DNA of 51,327 nt from a virus. Below the pieces are notes generated by a model. That model did not search any database. It was not told the origin of the DNA and saw nothing but the letters and a program-made list of their open reading frames with translations. Position numbers and translations under genes: made by a program. This document shows positions 15,438-23,663 of this stretch, in pieces. Within the stretch, counting starts at the first letter, position 1. The number at the start of each line of letters is the position of its first letter. The stretch covers positions 1 to 51,327 of IMG/VR virus record IMGVR_UViG_3300036781_000817. One strand, given 5' to 3'.

Positions 15438-16634
15438 ATGAACTATAAAATTTACCTGTACGATACCGACACAGACTGCATCGGCTCCGGCGGCCTGTCA
15501 TCTTCAAGTGTTCAGCAACAATTAGAAGCTGCTGCAGGCCAGGATGTGGACGTTCACATCAGTTCAGTAGGTGGCAGCGCATTTGATGCTATTGCCATCT
15601 ATGATCTGCTTAAGAAATATCCGGGTACGGTAACAACCTACATCGACGCCCTTGCTGCCTCCGCAGCTTCTATAGTAGCCATGGGCGGTAAAAATGTGGT
15701 AATGAGCAAATATGCCCTCATAATGATTCACAAACCAATGGTTGGCTCTGGTGGCAATGCTGATGAGCTTTTAAAAGATGTGCAACTGTTAAACATAGTC
15801 CAGTCGCGCCTGGCGCAGATATATATTGATAAAACAGGGTTGGACGGAGTCACCGTTAATAGTTTAATTGACTCCGTCACCTGGCTATCTGCCGACCAGG
15901 CGCTCGATCTGGGTTTTATTGATCAGATAGAGGATTACAGTTCATCTGTGTCAAACAGCGCTATAATTGAAAAATACATAAGTACAGCACCTGTATTTTA
16001 TAAAAGGTATATCAACAAAATCTTAACCAAAAACAGCAACATGAACATTGAAAACAAAGAACTTATCGAAAAAACCACGTCGGTTTTAGATAAGATTGTG
16101 AATTTCTTTAAAAAGGTGGTAAACAAACAAACCATTACCGACAAAGGCGCTCTGCACCATACCGGAGAACTTGATGAGGGCACAGAAGTTTACCAGGATG
16201 AAGACATGAGTAGTCCCGCACCCGAAGATTGTTATACCACGTCGGATGGCAGCAAAATCGCTGTAAAAGGCGGCCAGGTACAAAAGGTTTTGCCGTCAGA
16301 AACTGACCCCAATGCTACTGATGATGATGATGACAGCGAAACCATTGACAAGCTTAAAAACTCAAAAAAGCCTTTTAACGTTCAAAATAGGTTGAACCAG
16401 GTAAGAGCAAAGCTTCACGCTCAGAACGCATTGTTAAATGAAGCTAAAGAAGCTCTTGAAGCCGCCAATATACGCCTGGAGAAAACTCGTGAAGATATAA
16501 AAAACGAAATCCAGTCGAACTTTACTCCCGAAGGCTCCAAACGCAGCAACAAAGCAAAATCAGAACCTGTACCATTCTTTGCTCCTCAAACCACACTCGC
16601 TCAAAATGCGGTGAGAAAAGCGGTTGCCCCCTAA
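15438..16634 (+). CDS. ClpP-like head maturation protease with scaffold-like C-terminus
   Basis: 398 aa from ATG 15438. A TTG start at 15294 would add 48 residues translated from a hairpin repeat and is rejected. The N-terminal ~190 residues are an S14 ClpP fold: ISSVGGSAFDAIAIYDLL, nucleophile region ALAASAAS (Ser75) and MIHKP (His98). The C-terminal ~190 residues are acidic (DDDDDSE) and coiled-coil (LHAQNALLNEAKEALEAANI), like a scaffold domain. This matches lambda C/Nu3, in which the protease gene contains the scaffold in frame. It processes the prohead before packaging and precedes the capsid gene. The stop codon lies inside a GC-rich repeat. Confidence 0.8.
   Translation: MNYKIYLYDTDTDCIGSGGLSSSSVQQQLEAAAGQDVDVHISSVGGSAFDAIAIYDLLKKYPGTVTTYIDALAASAASIVAMGGKNVVMSKYALIMIHKPMVGSGGNADELLKDVQLLNIVQSRLAQIYIDKTGLDGVTVNSLIDSVTWLSADQALDLGFIDQIEDYSSSVSNSAIIEKYISTAPVFYKRYINKILTKNSNMNIENKELIEKTTSVLDKIVNFFKKVVNKQTITDKGALHHTGELDEGTEVYQDEDMSSPAPEDCYTTSDGSKIAVKGGQVQKVLPSETDPNATDDDDDSETIDKLKNSKKPFNVQNRLNQVRAKLHAQNALLNEAKEALEAANIRLEKTREDIKNEIQSNFTPEGSKRSNKAKSEPVPFFAPQTTLAQNAVRKAVAP
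16041..16634 (+). CDS. Possible internally initiated scaffold protein (nested in protease gene)
   Basis: ATG 16041 is codon 202 of the protease gene and begins MNIENKELIEKTTSVLDK, exactly at the domain boundary. It would yield 197 aa: acidic linker then coiled coil, with a basic Pro-rich tail. An A-rich leader (CCAAAAACAGCAAC) precedes it. Internal starts of this kind produce scaffold in lambdoid phages. Here it is inferred from domain layout only. Confidence 0.4.
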   Translation: MNIENKELIEKTTSVLDKIVNFFKKVVNKQTITDKGALHHTGELDEGTEVYQDEDMSSPAPEDCYTTSDGSKIAVKGGQVQKVLPSETDPNATDDDDDSETIDKLKNSKKPFNVQNRLNQVRAKLHAQNALLNEAKEALEAANIRLEKTREDIKNEIQSNFTPEGSKRSNKAKSEPVPFFAPQTTLAQNAVRKAVAP

Positions 16635-16792
16635 CCCCCTAAAGGGGGAATAATTAATTCCAGTTCAAAAAAATTCGTCCCTACAAATAAATTAATTAAT
16701 CAAAAGCTCCCCCTTTAGGGGGTCGGGGGGCAAATAATCAAATCCCTATAAATTAACCAATCAAAAGCTCCCCCTTTAGGGGGCTGGGGGGC
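16626..16792. repeat. GC-rich inverted repeat cluster between protease and capsid genes
   Basis: Three 24-bp arms share the core CCCCCTAAAGGGGG or its complement: 16626-16649 (left), 16708-16731 and 16769-16792 (right, inverted). The left arm contains the protease stop codon and the last arm ends 14 bp before the capsid ATG. The DNA between the arms is AT-rich with no ORF. The same element recurs at 18701-18798. Confidence 0.75.
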
Positions 16793-16806
16793 AAACATTT
16801 TAAAAC

Positions 16807-18015
16807 ATGGCTCAATTTACATTTACAAACAATACCTATGCCGGCGAAGCGTTGGCCGGGTTTATGGCAAGCACGCTCCTGGAAGCTGATTCAGTAAAGC
16901 GCGGATTGTTAACCGTTATTAACGACGTGAAAGCACGAAAAGTAATACTCGATGTTGATGACAACGTCGTGCTACAAAATCCTTCGGGCATATTTAATGA
17001 TCAGGGAACAACGGCGCTGCAAAATGAAAGTTACCTGGATCCTGTAGTGTACGAATTTATGAAACAGGAACAATGGGATAAACTTATCCAATCTTGGGAA
17101 GCGCAAAGTTTAAAACCCGGTGCATTTTTGGATTACGAAGGAGTGGTAGACTTGTCCGACTTTATGGTACAGCGTTATCTCACCAAAATACAGATCGCTA
17201 ATGAGCGCTTATATTGGTTAGGTAAAGGATCGACGAAAGAGGCTACGTTTACAGCTTCGTTTCCGGGGTTGCTCCCAACTATTGCAGCGGCCTCCGGAGT
17301 TTACAAAGTAACCTTAGGAAAACCGGTAACCTCCATGGCAGCCACAGCCATTGATGCTACCGGGTTAGTAACAGTAGCCGACACATCAACACTATCTGAT
17401 GGCGATGTTGTAACTATTACCAACTTAACCGGTACCAGCAAAGACACTACCAACGGTACACCGGGTATTGTGTTGCAAGGGCAATCGTACTTTATTCAAA
17501 TAGCAAGCGCTACTACTTTTAAACTGGTGCGCAACTACAATGAAATAAACAGTCGCCTTGCTGCAACTTTCTCCGGTACTTCAACCGCGGCTACTATCAG
17601 CTATATCAATGTAAGCAATGTACTGCAGGTTTTGGGAAGCGTTTACGCACAACTTGACCCGGCAGACCGTATCCAGGAAGACTTTAACCTCCAGGTGCCG
17701 TTACACGTTGGTTATGCTTATGCCCAGGCCCAGGCTAACAAAGCGCTAAACGTTATCAACGCCTTTACCGATATGAAAAAGATGGACTACCTCGGTTTAC
17801 CGTTACAGATCATGAACCACTGGCAGGCAAATACCATACTCGGCGCACGTTCATCAAACTTGTTTTTAGGGGTAGACTTATTGGGCGATGCTTCAGAATT
17901 GTCGACCGTTTACCTGAAACCGTATACCAACGATAACGTGGTTAGGATGAAAGCCCGTATGAAGGCCGCCGTAAATTACAAATTTGCCAACGAGATTTTT
18001 TACTTATCGGCTTAG
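16807..18015 (+). CDS. Major capsid protein (HK97-fold) with inserted beta domain
   Basis: 402 aa. It directly follows the protease/scaffold gene. The N-terminus (AGEALAGFMASTLLEADSVKRG) and the C-terminal section (ELSTVYLKPYTNDNVVRMKARMKAAVNYKFANE) fit a Bacteroidota capsid protein. Residues ~175-270 form a Thr/Ser/Gly-rich module (TGLVTVADTSTLSDGDVVTI ... YFIQIASATTFKLVRNYN) that looks inserted, similar to FCCH/Ig-like add-on domains whose pattern is VT-GL-GD-V-I then F-L. Such insertions usually sit on the capsid surface. No separate decoration gene is obvious. Confidence 0.75.
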   Translation: MAQFTFTNNTYAGEALAGFMASTLLEADSVKRGLLTVINDVKARKVILDVDDNVVLQNPSGIFNDQGTTALQNESYLDPVVYEFMKQEQWDKLIQSWEAQSLKPGAFLDYEGVVDLSDFMVQRYLTKIQIANERLYWLGKGSTKEATFTASFPGLLPTIAAASGVYKVTLGKPVTSMAATAIDATGLVTVADTSTLSDGDVVTITNLTGTSKDTTNGTPGIVLQGQSYFIQIASATTFKLVRNYNEINSRLAATFSGTSTAATISYINVSNVLQVLGSVYAQLDPADRIQEDFNLQVPLHVGYAYAQAQANKALNVINAFTDMKKMDYLGLPLQIMNHWQANTILGARSSNLFLGVDLLGDASELSTVYLKPYTNDNVVRMKARMKAAVNYKFANEIFYLSA

Positions 18016-18021
18016 TGAGCT

Positions 18022-18113
18022 GTTGATTGGTTGATCAGGTGAGTGGTTAAAACCTAAGCTTTATCAACCCAATTCAACCTGATCAACTTAATCAACAATC
18101 TAACTTAATCAAC
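18022..18113. repeat. Intergenic inverted and direct repeats
   Basis: TTGATCAGGT (18031-18040) is inverted at 18077-18086 and GTTGATT (18022-18028) at 18090-18096, forming a long imperfect stem. AACTTAATCAAC is directly repeated at 18085-18096 and 18102-18113. It fills the gap between capsid and the next gene. Confidence 0.55.
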
Positions 18114-18119
18114 CAACTT

Positions 18120-18701
18120 ATGTCAATTTACACTAAAATAAATGCGGGGTTCAGTTTGGCAACTTCCCCGCCCGTTACGGCGGGAATTGAAGATGTGATT
18201 TACATCTTTAACCAGGCCGACTTTACACTTACATACAGTACCATTAACCCACTAATTGTTACTGGAATAGCGGCCATCGGTAGCGCAAACATATATAAGT
18301 TTGAAGGCACCAACAATAGCTTCAACACCTTGTCGAAACTTGCAAAAACTTCCGTTGGGCCACGCTATACAGAAGAAATAGATTTTAACGTGGCAGGTTT
18401 ATCGGTCGATATCAAAACACAGCTGATGGCAATGGGCTACGGCCGCGTTTGTGCCATCGCGGTAAATAACTACAATTCCAGCGATTCGGCAATAGAATTA
18501 TTCGGGGCCGTTAATGGTTTGATCCTCACAGATGCCGAACGCAGCGCTGCTGATGAAACACTTGATGGCGGTTATAAATTAAAACTAACAAACCCCGATA
18601 AGCTAAGGGAACCATACCCACCGCGTGCCGTTTCAATCGCCCCAACAAGCGGCACTGCCACCTATGCTACCACAATAGCAGCTATTGAGGCGTTGGTATA
18701 G
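18120..18701 (+). CDS. Virion protein, possible tail tube
   Basis: 193 aa, beta-rich. Features such as IYKFEGTNNSFNTLSKLAKT, a central EEIDFNVAGLSVDIKTQLMAMGYGRVCAIAV and a late variable loop fit a small tube-type structural protein. No other candidate major tail tube is visible even though a tape measure and tail chaperone are present, which favours this role. Its position between capsid and portal would be unusual for a tube and also allows a minor capsid or decoration role. Confidence 0.4.
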   Translation: MSIYTKINAGFSLATSPPVTAGIEDVIYIFNQADFTLTYSTINPLIVTGIAAIGSANIYKFEGTNNSFNTLSKLAKTSVGPRYTEEIDFNVAGLSVDIKTQLMAMGYGRVCAIAVNNYNSSDSAIELFGAVNGLILTDAERSAADETLDGGYKLKLTNPDKLREPYPPRAVSIAPTSGTATYATTIAAIEALV

Positions 18702-18798
18702 CCCCCTGGCCCCCTAAAGGGGGAAGTATTATTTTGATCCAATTAACTACATGAATAAAATAACAATTAAAAACTCCCCCTTTAGGGGGATGGGGGGC
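18701..18798. repeat. GC-rich inverted repeat between tube-like and portal genes
   Basis: 24-bp arms at 18701-18724 and 18775-18798 built on CCCCCTAAAGGGGG, inverted around 50 bp of AT-rich DNA. The left arm begins with the final base of the upstream stop codon (TAG 18699-18701) and the right arm ends 2 bp before the portal ATG. Same element as at 16626. Confidence 0.75.
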
Positions 18799-18800
18799 TT

Positions 18801-20135
18801 ATGAAAACTTACCTGCCTCAAATTGAGCGACGAATATTAGTGAGGCCGAATCAAACATTTGGCATACTCAATTACGATCTGGATAATGCATATCCGCAGC
18901 GCATGCTCGAGTTGGTTGCCGCTTCGCCTACAGCTAAAGACTGCTGGAACAAGCGGGCAAAATTTATTTCGGGAAATGGTTTTAAAGAATCGGCTCTTGG
19001 AAAGCAAATTATTAATCCTAAGGGACTAACCCTTGCAAAATTATTAAAGGCAGTAGCTGCTGATAAAGCATTATTTACAGGTTTCGGCATACATGTGAAC
19101 TACAATGCGAATTTTCAAATAGCATCAGTAAATTATGTAAAATTTGAAGACATCCGCATGGCTGACGCTGATAACCCGGATACCTCAGACAAGTATGCTA
19201 TATACCCCGACTGGGGACGTAAAACCTGGAAAAACATCACCCGAAGCAAAATCGTTTTTATTGATAAATACGATCCCGATAAGAAGGTAATAAAAAACCA
19301 GGTAATTGCCGCGGGGGGATGGGAGAATTATAAAGGGCAACTATATTACTTCAATCCCGAAGTAGATGACTATCCACTGATTGAAGCCGATTCTGTATGG
19401 GAGGATTTTGAAACCGAGGCCGGGATCAAAATATTCAATAATCGTGAGGTAACCACCGGTTTTTTACCTTCCACCATGCTTTTCATGAAAGCAAGACGCG
19501 AGGAGGCAGACAATTCATCGGCCGATGACAAAAACGCTTATAGCAACGTCCCATCTCAATTAGAAAAAGATCTGGGAACCTTCCAGGGAGCCAAGAGCGC
19601 CCAAAAAATTATCGTTATTGAATATGAGGACGAAACTTCAAAACCTGAGTTTCAACCATATTCTATTCAAAACAACGACAAGCTTTTTAATGCAACCGAG
19701 AAATCAGTAGAGGCGCGGATTATAAAAGGTTTTTCAATTCCTAAAGAACTGATCAATTCAGATAACGCATCAGGATTAAGTAATGGTGGAGAAAAAAAGG
19801 AAGCTATAAGGGAATTTAATAATAACACTGCGCCCGACCGCCTCGAACTTTCTGAAGCTTTCGCTGAGATATTTGGCCGTTTCGCTACGAAAATTAACCC
19901 GTCTGGAAATTGGGAAATACTGGATATACCTGATGAAATAGCCGATGATGTGATAGGAAAATCTGCAGGTGCGAATATCAATCAGTTATTGCTGATGGGT
20001 ATCCCTAAAACCAATAAAATCCAGATTCTTATTTCAGTATACGGCTTCAAGCCGGATGAAGCCAAGAGCATGGTTCCGGATAATGATAAAATTATACAGG
20101 CGCACACCGCGCCAACAAAACCTATCCCAGCATGA
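18801..20135 (+). CDS. Portal protein
   Basis: 444 aa. Portal-like features: N-terminal YPQRMLELVAASPTAKDCWNKRAKFISGNGF, a middle region with ALFTGFGIHVNYN, and the tunnel segment FNATEKSVEARIIKGFSIPKELI followed by GLSNGGEKKEAIREFNNNTAPDRLELSE, a common late-portal signature in Bacteroidota phages. The dodecameric portal is the DNA gate for terminase. The stop overlaps the next start (ATGA), implying coupled translation with the connector. The position far from terL is unusual. Confidence 0.75.
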   Translation: MKTYLPQIERRILVRPNQTFGILNYDLDNAYPQRMLELVAASPTAKDCWNKRAKFISGNGFKESALGKQIINPKGLTLAKLLKAVAADKALFTGFGIHVNYNANFQIASVNYVKFEDIRMADADNPDTSDKYAIYPDWGRKTWKNITRSKIVFIDKYDPDKKVIKNQVIAAGGWENYKGQLYYFNPEVDDYPLIEADSVWEDFETEAGIKIFNNREVTTGFLPSTMLFMKARREEADNSSADDKNAYSNVPSQLEKDLGTFQGAKSAQKIIVIEYEDETSKPEFQPYSIQNNDKLFNATEKSVEARIIKGFSIPKELINSDNASGLSNGGEKKEAIREFNNNTAPDRLELSEAFAEIFGRFATKINPSGNWEILDIPDEIADDVIGKSAGANINQLLLMGIPKTNKIQILISVYGFKPDEAKSMVPDNDKIIQAHTAPTKPIPA

Positions 20136-20764
20136 CACAGATATATTTAATTGATCAAACCATTTTTCAGAATTACGAGGATATCTCAATCAATATAAAA
20201 CCCGAGCGGATAAAAGCATTTGTAAAGAAGGCTCAGGATTTAGATTTGAAACCGTTTTTAGGTCATGCATTGTACTACGATTTTCTTCAAAATTTCAATG
20301 ATGATGGTACCATAAAAACCACTGCTCCGCAACCATATATTGATTTGCTAAACGGTAGTGAGTACCTGGATAAACGCGGTAATATTGTTCTATATGAAGG
20401 CTTACTGCCAACGTTGGTGTATTTTACTTTTGCACGTTTTATAGAGGCCGATGCAGTGCACTATACCGCAACGGGTCCCGTTGTAAAACATCATGACAAC
20501 GGCGACCCGGTTGCCCCCAAAGACATTGTAAAGCTTGTTCAACAACAGCGCAGTGTTGCTAATGCACACGCCAATGAGGTGGAAAAATTTCTATGGGATA
20601 ACAAAAACGATTTTCCGCTATGGCATTTTAATGGCAAAAACAAAAGCAGCCGTCAATCAGGTCCACGCATCAGAAGTGTGGATAAAACAGATTTCAACTA
20701 TCCTTCAGGATTTAGCCAATTGGGGTTGGATGACTTTTTACCGCTTAACGAATTCACGAATTAA
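20132..20764 (+). CDS. Probable head-tail connector (DUF6712-like)
   Basis: 210 aa. The N-terminus INIKPERIKAFVKKAQDLDLKPFLGHALYYDFLQ and the motif LPTLVYFTFARFIEADAVHYTATGPVVKHHD resemble the short adaptor proteins encoded after portals in Bacteroidota phages. It is translationally coupled to the portal by a 4-bp overlap. It would form the ring below the portal. Family name given from memory of the pattern, so moderate confidence. Confidence 0.55.
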   Translation: MTQIYLIDQTIFQNYEDISINIKPERIKAFVKKAQDLDLKPFLGHALYYDFLQNFNDDGTIKTTAPQPYIDLLNGSEYLDKRGNIVLYEGLLPTLVYFTFARFIEADAVHYTATGPVVKHHDNGDPVAPKDIVKLVQQQRSVANAHANEVEKFLWDNKNDFPLWHFNGKNKSSRQSGPRIRSVDKTDFNYPSGFSQLGLDDFLPLNEFTN

Positions 20765-20786
20765 GTGAATTTGGAACGAAATTGTC

Positions 20787-20880
20787 TCGCCTCACCCCAA
20801 ACCCCTCTCCAAGAGAGAGGGGCTTAAAACAGCTGAATTTTATAAAAGCGCGAAGCTCAAGTCCTCTCCTTTGGAGGGTA
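20787..20880. repeat. Left boundary repeat of an AT-rich cassette
   Basis: CTCACCCCAAACCCCTCTCC (20791-20810) runs into a GAGAGAGGGG hairpin, and CCTCTCCTTTGGAGGG lies at 20863-20878. The mirror-image sequence (GGAGAGGATGGGTGAGG) occurs at 22124-22140, on the other side of the AT-rich genes 20945-22163. Confidence 0.6.
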
Positions 20881-20944
20881 TTTATATACTATCCTACACT
20901 AATTTAAAAATGCTTTGTGTAGATTTGAGAATAAACCCTAAATC

Positions 20945-21415
20945 ATGCTTTTTGAACAAAATTATATTCCTATTTTAAATTATTTAAAAGATAAAGGTCA
21001 TATTTCAATATCTACAATTTCAATACCTAATATTGAAAATAATGATTTATTCGACACCCTTTTGGAATTAAATGATAAAGAATTTGTTAAAGTTTCTATT
21101 GGTCAAGTGATTATAGAACCTAAAGGAGAAGCTTATTTGCGTTTGTATAACAAAGGTGAATTGCCAAAAGAGTCTCCATTAATTAATATAGGGCATATAG
21201 GTAATATTATCACTGATAGTAAAATAAGTCATTCTGATTTATCCATTGAAGCTCTAAACCATTCTATTGCACCGCCTAACAATACACAGCCCAAACAAAC
21301 TATCAAAAATGGTAGCAAGTCCATATTTATTTTCATTAGAAAAAATGTTTGGAAATTCATACTCGGTACAGCCATAACATTAACAGCTTATTTCTTAAGC
21401 AAGAAATATCTATAA
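20945..21415 (+). CDS. Tail-anchored membrane protein, AT-rich cargo
   Basis: 156 aa. The N-terminal ~75 residues (YIPILNYLKDKGHISISTI ... FVKVSIGQVIIEPKGEAYLRL) look like a small winged-helix domain. A linker follows, then one C-terminal hydrophobic helix (WKFILGTAITLTAYFLS, ~135-151) and a Lys-rich end. Base composition is clearly more AT-rich than the structural genes. It lies inside the inverted-repeat-bounded cassette, so I read it as acquired cargo. A membrane-tethered regulator or abortive-infection component is conceivable, but nothing proves it. Confidence 0.55.
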   Translation: MLFEQNYIPILNYLKDKGHISISTISIPNIENNDLFDTLLELNDKEFVKVSIGQVIIEPKGEAYLRLYNKGELPKESPLINIGHIGNIITDSKISHSDLSIEALNHSIAPPNNTQPKQTIKNGSKSIFIFIRKNVWKFILGTAITLTAYFLSKKYL

Positions 21416-21521
21416 GTACAAATCTATATCAATTCATATCACATATAAAAATATTTCATCAATAAATTATTGACAATCAATTTATTATGCTTTATTTTAC
21501 ACACAAAGTTTTAATCTATTT

Positions 21522-21944
21522 ATGGAATTTATAATAACTGAATTACCTTTTAATGAAAAGCCTATCATAAATGATAGCTTAAAAGATTATCCTATGAATC
21601 ATCCAGAAATGGATATTGGCGTTGGTTGTTCGGCAAAAAATAACGGTATGATTCCTTTATTTATCACATATTCAATAATAGTTTATAGTCCTGATAAAAG
21701 CGTTGTACTTAAAAAGTACCAAAGATTATGTGCGAGTGTCGTAAAGCTAAATAATCATTCAGCTACTAATGAGATAATTGAACTATATGAGCATTTTAAA
21801 AGTGAATTAGAGAAGGTTTTACTTGAAATGGGTGAAGGTTGGAGAGAAGGTCAACAACATGAACTTGTTACTCGTTTAAGATTTAAAAAATGGCATAATG
21901 TAATAGAAAATTGCTATCAGAAATTAACTAACGCGGGACTTTAG
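21522..21944 (+). CDS. Hypothetical cargo protein
   Basis: 140 aa, no signal peptide or membrane segment. The first half is beta-rich (DIGVGCSAKNNGMIPLFITYS) and the second half helical (NEIIELYEHFKSELEKVLLE, then RLRFKKWHNVIENCYQKL). AT-rich like its neighbour. Its 3' end overlaps the convergent frame at 21924-22163 by 21 bp. Family unknown. Confidence 0.5.
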   Translation: MEFIITELPFNEKPIINDSLKDYPMNHPEMDIGVGCSAKNNGMIPLFITYSIIVYSPDKSVVLKKYQRLCASVVKLNNHSATNEIIELYEHFKSELEKVLLEMGEGWREGQQHELVTRLRFKKWHNVIENCYQKLTNAGL

Positions 21945-22163
21945 ATATTCATCTATGTCACCAATATATTCATCTCCATCATCCATAGATATATGGACAG
22001 TACTATCCTTAAGTTTTTGCATGAATTCAGGGTCATTTAATGGCTTTTTAATTAATCTTTGATATTTATTAGGAAAATATAACCATTTTACCTTTAGTGT
22101 AATATTAGATATAAACGCCCTTTGGAGAGGATGGGTGAGGGCTTCGCCGTTTAGGTGAAGCAA
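21924..22163 (-). CDS. Possible reverse-strand small gene or gene remnant
   Basis: 79 aa. The C-terminal half (LNDPEFMQKLKDSTVHISM / DEYIGDIDEYLKS) is protein-like, but the first ~15 residues are encoded by the boundary repeat at 22118-22160. This suggests a fragment whose original N-terminus was lost when the repeat junction formed. It is convergent with the 21522 gene. Could equally be non-coding. Confidence 0.3.
   Translation of the reverse strand: MLHLNGEALTHPLQRAFISNITLKVKWLYFPNKYQRLIKKPLNDPEFMQKLKDSTVHISMDDGDEYIGDIDEYLKSRVS
22118..22160. repeat. Right boundary repeat of the AT-rich cassette
   Basis: CCCTTTGGAGAGGATGGGTGAGG is inverted relative to the left boundary at 20791-20810, followed by GCTTCGCCGTTTAGGTGAAGC, itself a hairpin. 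Together the two ends bracket about 1.35 kb of low-GC DNA. Confidence 0.55.
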
Positions 22164-22226
22164 ACAAATGATTTCAACTACTAAAGGTTATATGGAACCA
22201 AAATTTAATTAATAACCAGGAACACA

Positions 22227-23132
22227 ATGCCAACCGATAAAAAAATAAGCGAATTACCTGCAGCGTCTTCTATAAATGGATCTGATATATCCATACTTGT
22301 GGATAGTGGAACCGATTACCAATATACTTTTACTTTATTACTGCAGTTTCTGCAAACTTACCTCGCTGTTGGAGCCAACATTTCTTTTGGTACTGTTCTA
22401 CCTCAAAATACCAGTGGCAATAATGGCGATGTATTTGTAAATACAACAGCTGGATCATTCGCTCAAAAAGTTTCCGGTACCTGGACAATTGTTTATACCC
22501 TGCCTGCTGCCAATGCCGCCGATGGAACTTTGCTCTATGGCACAGGCTTGCCGGCATCGTCGACTGGTAAAAATTCCGATAGCTACATTAACACCTTAAC
22601 CGGTGTATTTTATTACAAAATATCAGGATCGTGGAACCAAGTGTTTTCAATGGCTACGGGCCCCCAGGGGCCACAAGGTACTCCCGGAACCAATGGCACA
22701 AACGGATCTAACGGTAACACAGTTTTATTTGGAATTACCAACCCGTCAAACAGCGCGAACGGCGTTAACGGCGATTTCTATATAAATACATCCACATCTA
22801 CTTTGTTCGGCCCTAAGGCCTCGGGTGTGTGGCCGGCAGGTGCTTCTTTGGTTGGTGATGATGGATCTGCGGGGCCATCCGGTCCCGCAGGCCCTGCCGG
22901 CCCGGACGGGGCTGATGGATTAACCGGACCGACAGGTGCAACTGGTCCAACTGGTTCTGCTGGATCGATTGGTGCGACCGGAGCAGCGGGGCCGACTGGC
23001 CCCTCTGGCCCTGCCGGCGCTGATGGAGCGACTGGGGCAACAGGTCCTGCCGGGCCAGCTGGACTGACGGGTGCTACGGGAGCAGACGGTGCAAAAAAAA
23101 TATCATATAACTTTTTTCAATCAACATTATAG
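22227..23132 (+). CDS. Collagen-like tail fibre protein
   Basis: 301 aa. The N-terminus ([21 protein letters not shown]) is the usual virion-attachment segment of Bacteroidota phage fibres. Two Gly-X-Y tracts follow, a short one (~149-165) and a long one (~211-291, [16 protein letters not shown] and onward), which should form a collagen-like triple helix. Between them are repeated short beta modules ([49 protein letters not shown]). The C-terminus stops abruptly after an A8 run. The +1 frame beyond it reads a plausible C-terminal cap ending [14 protein letters not shown], so the gene may be frameshifted. Confidence 0.75.
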   Translation: MPTDKKISELPAASSINGSDISILVDSGTDYQYTFTLLLQFLQTYLAVGANISFGTVLPQNTSGNNGDVFVNTTAGSFAQKVSGTWTIVYTLPAANAADGTLLYGTGLPASSTGKNSDSYINTLTGVFYYKISGSWNQVFSMATGPQGPQGTPGTNGTNGSNGNTVLFGITNPSNSANGVNGDFYINTSTSTLFGPKASGVWPAGASLVGDDGSAGPSGPAGPAGPDGADGLTGPTGATGPTGSAGSIGATGAAGPTGPSGPAGADGATGATGPAGPAGLTGATGADGAKKISYNFFQSTL

Positions 23133-23226
23133 CGGCGGAGCCCTATGGCGTGTAAATAAAAACAAATAATAAAACGAAAACGGCGCAGCCCTCTTGAGCG
23201 CCTTAGCAAAATAAACAAAACGAAAA

Positions 23227-23661
23227 ATGGATAGTTCATCAAATCAAACAAGTTTCGCAACCTTAACAGGAACCTACCCGGCAACTAAGTGCGCATCAGG
23301 ATTAGCTGCTAATACAGATACATTGGTTGCAACAGGAGCTTCACATGCCAGTATTGTAACCGATATCCTTTTCAGAAATACAGATAGCAGCAACATCCGC
23401 AACTTTGATATTGTTATCTGCGCAACCGGTTCAAATTCCACAGTCGAAAACAACCGGGTGCAAATAGCCGTCCCCGCAAATGCGGGAAACAACGGCAGTG
23501 TTCAACTAGCTTCATTAGCAGCGCTTGCATCACAGTTATTTGATCTTGACTTAGCCGGAAACCGGGTATTGACATTAGAAAGCGGTATATCCATATATGT
23601 GAGAAATAAGGCTGCATTAACAGCCGACGTTTATATAAACGTAAAACTGAGGAGTTTCTAA
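23227..23661 (+). CDS. Small beta-rich virion-associated protein
   Basis: 144 aa, no signal peptide. The Thr/Ala/Asn-rich sequence is built of beta strands (ASHASIVTDILFRNTDSSNIRNFDIVICAT) and ends in DVYINVKLRSF. It lies between two fibre genes, and two bases separate its stop from the next ATG. A fibre accessory or receptor-contact subunit is a reasonable guess. Family not recognised. Confidence 0.45.
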   Translation: MDSSSNQTSFATLTGTYPATKCASGLAANTDTLVATGASHASIVTDILFRNTDSSNIRNFDIVICATGSNSTVENNRVQIAVPANAGNNGSVQLASLAALASQLFDLDLAGNRVLTLESGISIYVRNKAALTADVYINVKLRSF

Positions 23662-23663
23662 AA

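Noticed and set aside
16626-18798. GC-rich inverted repeats as insertion sequences
   Set aside because: No transposase or target-site duplication; better described as host-type palindromic intergenic elements.
22330-23040. Reverse-strand ORFs in the collagen-like fibre gene
   Set aside because: Open only because of Gly-X-Y codon periodicity; low-complexity products unlike proteins.
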